Of a stretch of DNA of 64,000 nucleotides, positions 58,131 through 64,000 are shown piece by piece (positions within the stretch are counted from its first letter, which is position 1; each line of letters begins with the position of its first letter). The stretch spans positions 744,001-808,000 of the forward strand of contig KQ964256.1 of the NCBI GenBank assembly GCA_001566295.1, given 5' to 3'. This DNA comes from Microdochium bolleyi. Taxonomy: Eukaryota > Ascomycota > Sordariomycetes > Xylariales > Microdochiaceae. Both the position numbers and the translations under genes were made by a program. The notes beneath the pieces were generated by a model. The model was not told where the DNA came from. It ran no database searches and worked only from the letters and a program-made list of their open reading frames with translations.

Positions 58131-59113
58131 GGCTGTGATGGAGATGTTGCCTGCCGCTTGCATGACGCCCTTCTGGCCAACCGAGGAGACCTACGACTCT
58201 AGAAGTTTGCAAGAGAAGGAGAACAGAGAGTCGGGGTATTTCATGAGAAGCAAGGCCGGCGACCCCATCACTAAAGCTCATGTCGTGTGCCATGGCTCAG
58301 AAATGCGCTATGGCCCAGGCATATGCCGTTCGTGGCAACGATTTGCGGCATACAGCACAAAATCCGCAATTCCCATGGTCACTGTCCCAGGTGCCAAGCT
58401 TTGCTCCAGGATGATCGACAGCGGGTGCTCGGTCCTAGTGTAAGCGGCTCCGGTCATCGGGCTGGTCGTTGGCTTGGCAGATGGTGTTGGGCGTAGAGAT
58501 CGACCATTGTGATGGTACAAGGCTGAAGAAAGCGGAGGGCATCACGAACAGATCTGCCGTTGTGTGCTGAGATATCCCCCGAGAGCTTGCTCTAGGCGAT
58601 TGTGCTGGTGTTGGGAGAAGAGTACAGTAGGGTACTCGGTACTCCGTCCGGCGTGTCCTTGCCTTTGAGGACCCCGCACTTTCAGGGCTGGGTACCCCAC
58701 AGGGACCCTTGCTGCCAGAGCTGGGGCTCTCCAGGGCTGGTGCTTATCACTGCTTCTGCCTGAGGCACGCCGCTGAACAGCGGCCCGCTGACGCAACAAG
58801 CGCCAAGCTCGGCCTATTACTCACGAGTGATCACGTACCTCGAGCTAAGGCATGGTCACCAGGGACCATCCCACCCAGGCTCTGCACCAACACGCGAACC
58901 GACTTACTGCTCTCCCTACCTACTACCTTGCTCCCTCATAGCTTCCAGTCTCAGCCAGCGCTCACTCGCCGACGACGCGAGGGACGACCCCGGCTCTAGA
59001 GCTTGCTTCCGCACCGTCTATCTGAGCGAACCGCCTTTAGGCATCGGTCACTCACGACCTACGCGTATCTGCCGCATGCCCTGCGCGACGACCACATTCC
59101 CTCGACGCCCTCC
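58131..59113. promoter_or_regulatory. Divergent promoter between the MFS transporter and the SGNH esterase
   Basis: The 983 bp between opposite starts carries no supportable gene. A CTCCCT-rich region occurs at 58905-58940, nearer the esterase. GATA and GATC sites occur, but none is distinctive enough to call. Confidence 0.6.
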
Positions 59114-60137
59114 ATGGGCTCCATAAAGCCCGCGGGCCAGAGGCATGCCTCAACAGCCTCCTCATCCGCTCCCCGGCCGTCGAAGGCAGCAGCGAGTCCC
59201 ACATCCTCATCAGCCAAGCGGACCCCTCTCCGCATCCTGTGCTTTGGCGACAGCCTCACGTCCGGCTTCCCGACGGGCTTGCCCTACTCGATCCAGCTCC
59301 GCCTCAGGCTCGCCGCCGCATTCCCGCACCACGAGATACACTGCGACGTCGAGGGTGTGCCGGGGGACCGGGTAGTCCAGGGCAGGTTCCTCGAGCGCCT
59401 GCATCAAGCCTGGAAGATAGCCGACCGCGACAAGAAGCCGTACGACTGGACCATCGTGTTAGGTGGGACGAAGTAAGCAGGTCTTTTCCAGCACCCTGAG
59501 GCCTCAGACACGTCTCGGACAAGCTAACAAGATGCTCCTGTGCACAGTGATCTAGGCTGGGGTACGCCTCTTCCGGACCTCAAGGCGGCTCTCGAGCAGT
59601 GCTGGGATTTCGCACTCTTGAAGAAGTCCAAAGTCCTCGCGCTCACCATCCCCGAGACGAGATACAGCGGGGAGAAGCTGGTCGGCCAGCGCGCAGAGAT
59701 CAACACCTTCATCAAGAACACCAGGAAACGCGGTTTGTATGTAACACCCCTTCACACACACCTATAGCCCTGACTGCACGACCATGAGCGAGCACAAGTG
59801 CACCAGCTAACACGATCTCCTCACCCACAGCTTCCACCACGACCTCCACGCCTCCTTACCGTACCACTCTCTCACGCCCCAGAACAGATCTGAGCTCTGG
59901 GATCCAGACGGCCTGCATCTGCGCGCCCCCGGCTACGCCGAGATCGGCTCGCTGGTCGCCGACGAGCTGATCCGGCTGATCCGGCTGCAGGAGGCCACAG
60001 AGACCGAGATCAGCTCCCTCGTGACCGACGCCCGGCAGCGCCGCGCCGTCGAGGACCTCATCCTCGAGGAGGAGCGTGGGGACCCGAAGCTGCTGAGCCA
60101 GGGATACATTTATGTCCGGCGGGCCGACCTGGACTGA
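59114..60137 (+). CDS. SGNH/GDSL-type esterase
   Basis: Three exons (59114-59472, 59548-59736, 59831-60137) give 284 residues. Splicing restores the GGTNDLGWG motif across intron 1 (GGT|N|DLG), strong support for the model. All four SGNH blocks are present: nucleophile Ser47 in FGDSLTSG, Gly84 in GVPGDRV, Asn120 in GGTND, and the Asp209/His212 pair in DPDGLHL. The fold is an alpha/beta esterase that hydrolyses acyl or acetyl esters; the natural substrate is unknown. There is no signal peptide: the first 35 residues are Ser/Ala-rich and look disordered, so it is probably cytosolic. The C-terminal ~60 residues (after PGYAEIG) are a charged helix (RQRRAVEDLILEEERG) beyond the usual domain end. 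It converges on csn4. Confidence 0.93.
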
Positions 60138-60551
60138 GTGGCGGCGGCGGTGGCGATCTCGGGGATCAACCAGTACAGGACCATGCACACGCAAACATAC
60201 ACATATGTCTACTAGGGACTGTTTCCACTTTCTGATCACAGGCGGGCGGACTCGCTCGACACGACAACACGGCTAGCAGGCACGATACACCCGCCAGGCA
60301 TGATGGTTCCTTTTCACATTTCTCGAGGTTCTTGGCGTTCTCGGGAGTTCGATTCATGTCTTCATTGTATCATTTGGGTTTCCTTTTCTTTAGATACACA
60401 CATACCGTCAAGCATGGTTCTATCTTGGGTTAAATAGAGAACTTGAATTTCTTTCTCCTAGTTCATCCCATGCCGTTCCTGGCAAAACGCCTGCTAAATG
60501 TGAAATGCTTGATGCTACCGTTGTGTGTCTAGTCATGTGCCGTTTAATTCA
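60138..60551. other. Convergent 3' flanks of the esterase gene and csn4
   Basis: A 414 bp gap, AT-rich at 60370-60460. No gene was seen. Confidence 0.6.
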
Positions 60552-61888
60552 TCATACCACTAGGTTCGCAGCGACAAAGTCCTAGAAGTAGACTCGTGTT
60601 AGTTGGGGACGCCCCCAAGACTATCGACAGCAGGGGTGATAAGGAGAAATCAACTCACGGGATACTCCCTCTGCAGAGCGTTGGTGATGTTCTCTACCTC
60701 CTCGGCCAGGCTCTGCACGTTGGCGTCCCAGTGGCGCATCTCCTTGCCGATGGTGACCTCTGCGCGGCCGCTGCCCTTCTCGCCGCTGGCCTCGCGGTTC
60801 TCAAAGTAGATGACCTGCTCGATCTGGTCTATGCTGCCCACCAACCGGCCCTGCTCGATCATGCGGGCCGTCGTGTCCTCGGCCTTGTCCGCGTCCAGGC
60901 CCAGTAGCGTGCCCAGCGCCTCGAACCCGATGCTGCTGTACAGCCGCGACGCGCCGAGGAGGTTATGCTCGACAACGGCCTTGGCGAGGACCGTCGACCC
61001 GTCGCTCGTGGTGGCGAGCTGGTGCGGCGACAGGCCCTGTGCGAACTTGTCGACCTCGGCGGGCGCCAGGAGCCGGTCGAAGAACATCTTCTCGAGCATG
61101 CCGAACTCCTCGAGGTTCGGGCTGCGCTCGTCCTTGAACAGGCGGCCCAGGGTCCGGCTGCGCAGCGGGCCCGCGGGGGCCAGGATCGCGCACTTGATGG
61201 CCATGCTGAGCGTGTGCAGGCGCTCCTCGTCGCTGATGGCGGGGGACAGGCTGATGTCGTGGTACGCCTGGCTGCTGGAGAGGAACTCGCGCTTGGCGTC
61301 CTGAATGCGGGCCGTGCTGAGCTTGAAATGCAGGTTCAACGCCGGATCGGAGACGGTGTAGATGATATTGCGCAGCTTGTTGAGGTACGTCTCGGCGGCG
61401 GTCGTGTCGTCGATCTCGAGGTAGTTGCGCACGATGCGGACCCAGATCTTGACGCGGTCCTCGTTGGTGACCTTGCGCTGCGAGCGGTCGAGCGGGATTT
61501 CGGCGAGCAGCTTGGCGGCCTCGAGGTTGTCCTCATTGGCCTCGTGCGCGTCGGCCATGAGCTCGCGGATCGTGGCGCCCTGGTCGACGAAGGAGTGCGA
61601 CTGTGATGAGGAGAGGTGGTCGAGCACGTGCTGCCCGGCCTCGATCGTGAGGTCGGCATTCTCGAAGCCCTGGAGGGATGTGATGTAGGCGGCGAGGACG
61701 GCGCGCTGGGCGACGATGCCAAAGTTGGGGCTCGTGAGGATAACGTCGGCGATGGATTTCAGATCGGCGGCCGCGGTCTGCGGTGTCGAGAGCGTCTTGA
61801 GGTTGGCGAGGAGCGACTCGAGAGCTGCTGTCTGGTCCGGGGCCAACTGCGCCTGGGCCAGCGCCTCCTGCACCTTTGGACTGGCCAT
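60552..61888 (-). CDS. csn4: CSN4, COP9 signalosome subunit 4
   Basis: Two exons, 61888-60659 and a 30-nt last exon 60581-60552, give 419 residues, near the usual length for CSN4. The intron is 77 nt with GTGAGT, CTAAC branch and CTAG. Splicing turns the unspliced end EYPVS into EYPDFVAANLVV, which resembles the family's end. The N-terminal half is helical-repeat; the PCI domain occupies about 200-370 (FKLSTARIQDAKREFL, KCAILAPAGPLRSRTL, EQVIYFENREA), followed by a helical tail. CSN4 sits in the eight-subunit signalosome that removes NEDD8 from cullins; in filamentous fungi it affects development and light response. The ATG at 61888 (MASPKVQEAL) was chosen. The frame is open 63 codons further upstream, but that sequence looks like leader. 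Confidence 0.93.
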
Positions 61889-62401
61889 GGCCAGGGTCGT
61901 GGGATGGTGGTTGCTGATTGCGACGTGGGTGTAATCCGTGGGCACAATCTTGGTGTCTGCGAAAGATCGGGACCAAGGCGAGAGAGCGTGTGATTGGTGT
62001 AGCTTCGAAGTGCTGTTGAGATGTGAATGGGAAGCTTCGACGGGAGGCTGCCTTGACGTGGGGTCCGCCACCATCATCAGTGGGGTAGCTCCTGAGTGGG
62101 GCCTGACACGGGCCTGAGTCTCCGGCCTCTGGATACAACTGAAGTGCTGAAATCGTTTGCTTGTACCGAGGTCGTATGTCAGAGATCGTGATTACTTGTC
62201 CTTATTACCTTGGAGCTTGATACCCGGGTCTCACGGTGCCCACTGGCGAGAAAGTACACCCTTCATATATATGTCTTTAGAGCTTCAATTTGACTCTATC
62301 CAATGCAAACTGTGTCCAATACATCAAATGGCAACTGCTCCCACAACGCCGACAATAATCTTCTATATATGCCCAAGGTTTACGATGCGCCGTTTTATTC
62401 T
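61889..62401. other. csn4 promoter and 3' flank of the MATE gene
   Basis: A 513 bp gap between two minus-strand genes. The csn4 frame stays open without a stop to 62077, but the translation (His/Ser-rich) is unlike the protein. The strip 62260-62400 is AT-rich, consistent with a 3' UTR of the MATE gene. Confidence 0.6.
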
Positions 62402-63895
62402 TCACTCTACCCCCTCCCTCTCTTTCACACCGTCTACGCAGTCCTGCCAGCTGATAGTCTTCAAGTACGCCGTCTCAGCCACCGCGGTCAGGCACATCCC
62501 GCACCCCAGCCCGATCCATAGGCCCCGGAGCTCGAGGCCCGGAGCGCCCAGTTCGAGCCAGATGGCGAACGGCACGGCAAAGAGGTAATTGACCGCAAAC
62601 ACGACGCACGCCGCGAACTGCTGCCGGCCGAGCCCTCGGAGCAGGCCGTTGGTGCAGTTGATGACCGAGTCGATGAGCTGGAACGCCGCGACCGAGAGCA
62701 TGGCACTGCTGGTGATCTCGCGCACGAGCTCGTCGTCCGAGAAGAACTCAGCCAGCGGGCGCCGGAGCAGGAAGATCAGCGCGCCGTTGGCCAGCCCCAG
62801 CACGAAGAACACGACCGCGTACAGCACCGCCGCGCGGCGGGCCGCGTCCACCAGGCCCGCGCCGATGGCGTGCCCGACGCGCGTGCTGACGGCGACGCTC
62901 ACGCTGAACGGGATGTGCCACGTGATGATGGATATCGTGCACAGGATGGACTGTGCCGCGAGGTGGTTCGTGCTGACGTACGAGGCGCTGATGTTGACAA
63001 TCTCGAACGCAGCCCACTCGCCGAGGTTGACGAGCGAGCCCGCAATCGACAGCCGCGTCATAGGGCCCAGGTCTGTGAACGCCTCGCGCGAGAAGCCGCC
63101 CCAGCACCCATGTGACCACTTCCCCCAGGGTGACACGATGTACGCGAGCAGGAAGACGATGCGGAGGCAGTTGGTGAGCGCCTGGCCGAGGGCCGCGCCC
63201 TCCAGGCCCATGCCCACGTTGAACGCGAGGAACCAGCTCAGCCCCGCGTTGATGGGCGCGCAGATGAGCAGCACCACCAGCGCGGCGTTGAAGCTGCCCT
63301 GGGCCTGCAGGAAGCGCTTCAGGGCCTCGAAGGAGGCATAGCCGGGCAGGCCGATGAGACTGATCCGCAGGAAGGTGCCGGCGCGGATGGCGAGGTGCTC
63401 TTGTTTCACAAAGGGCGTCATGAGCCAGGGCGACAGCGCCCAGACGGTACCAATGGGCACGAGGGCGAGGGTCATGAGCACGAGCATGCGCTGCACGTGC
63501 AGGCCGACGCCCTTGTGGTTGCCCGATCCGTACGCCTGCGCGCAGAAGGTGTCGAGCGCGGTCGCCATGCCCTCGTAGGTGGCGAAGCCAAAGATGTTCA
63601 TGGTTGTGAGGCCCAAGGCGGCCGAGGCCAGCTCATCGGCACCGAGGTGGCCGGCCACGAAGATGGTGACGACAAAGAAGGAGTACTGCAGGAGGTACGT
63701 GCCAATGAGAGGCACAGAGTAGCTGGTTAGCAGCCACAGCTCGGCGGACCAGCTGTCGTCGACCTCCTTGAGCTCGGCCTCGGAGACGGGCAGGTCAGGT
63801 GGAGACTGGCTGAGACCGGCATGGCTGGTGAGGAGAGGCGTCACCTCCGTGGCGGACGAGTTTCGTCGGCGACTCGGGTCCGCGGTGTCTGCCAT
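62402..63895 (-). CDS. MATE-family efflux transporter
   Basis: A 497-residue intronless protein of the multidrug and toxin extrusion family, eukaryotic branch. A soluble N-terminus (1-50) is followed by twelve hydrophobic segments in two six-helix halves: first half from about 55 to 275, beginning LLTSYSVPLIGTYLLQYSFF; second half from about 285 to 485. Family features are the DTFCAQAYGSGNH segment after helix 2 and QSILCTISIITWHIPFSVSV with SVAVSTRVGHAIGAG in the second half. MATE proteins exchange protons or sodium for organic cations at the plasma or vacuolar membrane. Substrate is unknown; detoxification or metabolite export are both possible. The gene is complete, with only 105 bp of its promoter inside the window. 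The short 3' extension after helix 12 is hydrophilic (SWQDCVDGVKEREG). Confidence 0.93.
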   Translation of the reverse strand: MADTADPSRRRNSSATEVTPLLTSHAGLSQSPPDLPVSEAELKEVDDSWSAELWLLTSYSVPLIGTYLLQYSFFVVTIFVAGHLGADELASAALGLTTMNIFGFATYEGMATALDTFCAQAYGSGNHKGVGLHVQRMLVLMTLALVPIGTVWALSPWLMTPFVKQEHLAIRAGTFLRISLIGLPGYASFEALKRFLQAQGSFNAALVVLLICAPINAGLSWFLAFNVGMGLEGAALGQALTNCLRIVFLLAYIVSPWGKWSHGCWGGFSREAFTDLGPMTRLSIAGSLVNLGEWAAFEIVNISASYVSTNHLAAQSILCTISIITWHIPFSVSVAVSTRVGHAIGAGLVDAARRAAVLYAVVFFVLGLANGALIFLLRRPLAEFFSDDELVREITSSAMLSVAAFQLIDSVINCTNGLLRGLGRQQFAACVVFAVNYLFAVPFAIWLELGAPGLELRGLWIGLGCGMCLTAVAETAYLKTISWQDCVDGVKEREGVE

Positions 63896-64000
63896 GGTGT
63901 TGTGTTGGAACCGGAGAGCCTGGGAGCTCCGGCACCGGCCTTGTGGGTTGTGTGGTGGAACTTGTTGCCCAGATGATGGCCGGGATTGTGATCTTCTGCA

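Overview
The window is nuclear DNA of a filamentous ascomycete (Pezizomycotina; probably Sordariomycetes, judged only from gene content and protein resemblance). Genes are split by short introns of about 60-150 nt with GTRNGT donors, CTRAC-like branch sites and YAG acceptors, and the protein set is typically fungal (FlbC-like regulator, Sft2, Npr3, Cox19, CSN4, Dal5-type transporter, MATE pump). I see no rRNA, convincing tRNA, CRISPR array, intact transposon or secondary-metabolite backbone gene. Seventeen protein-coding genes can be supported. Several are visible only after joining exons by hand.

Layout. 0.5-4.3 kb: a four-exon HKD phospholipase-D-family protein and a GFA/CENP-V zinc protein. 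7.6-8.5 kb: a two-finger C2H2 protein resembling the conidiation regulator FlbC, followed upstream by about 11 kb (8.5-19.7 kb) with no supportable gene. 19.7-24.4 kb: a divergent pair of spliceosome genes, prp31 and clf1. 27-38.4 kb: a charged RS/glycine-rich protein with a helical C-terminus, a La-motif (LARP/Sro9-like) RNA-binding protein and the Golgi membrane protein Sft2, all on the minus strand with 2.6-2.9 kb gaps. 38.4-44.9 kb: a second gene-poor stretch leading into a bHLH transcription factor. 47.3-63.9 kb: dense housekeeping and metabolic genes: npr3, a Cys-rich GPI-type surface protein, cox19, a fused alpha-beta succinyl-CoA-synthetase-like gene, a Dal5-type MFS transporter, an SGNH/GDSL esterase, csn4 and a MATE transporter.

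Functional threads. Prp31 (U4/U6 di-snRNP) and Clf1 (NineTeen-complex scaffold) share a 698 bp promoter interval. Npr3 (nitrogen sensing upstream of TORC1), the FlbC-like protein, the bHLH factor and CSN4 are regulators of nutrient or developmental state. Cox19 and the fused CoA-ligase-like protein both look mitochondrial.

The most unusual item is the fused CoA-ligase-like protein (53,376-56,060). It keeps the alpha-subunit catalytic His and Glu and the beta-subunit CoA-ligase core. It lacks about 65 residues of the beta ATP-grasp fold, including the glycine-rich loop, and has lost the Mg-nucleotide ligands, while its linker looks like a buried second mitochondrial presequence.
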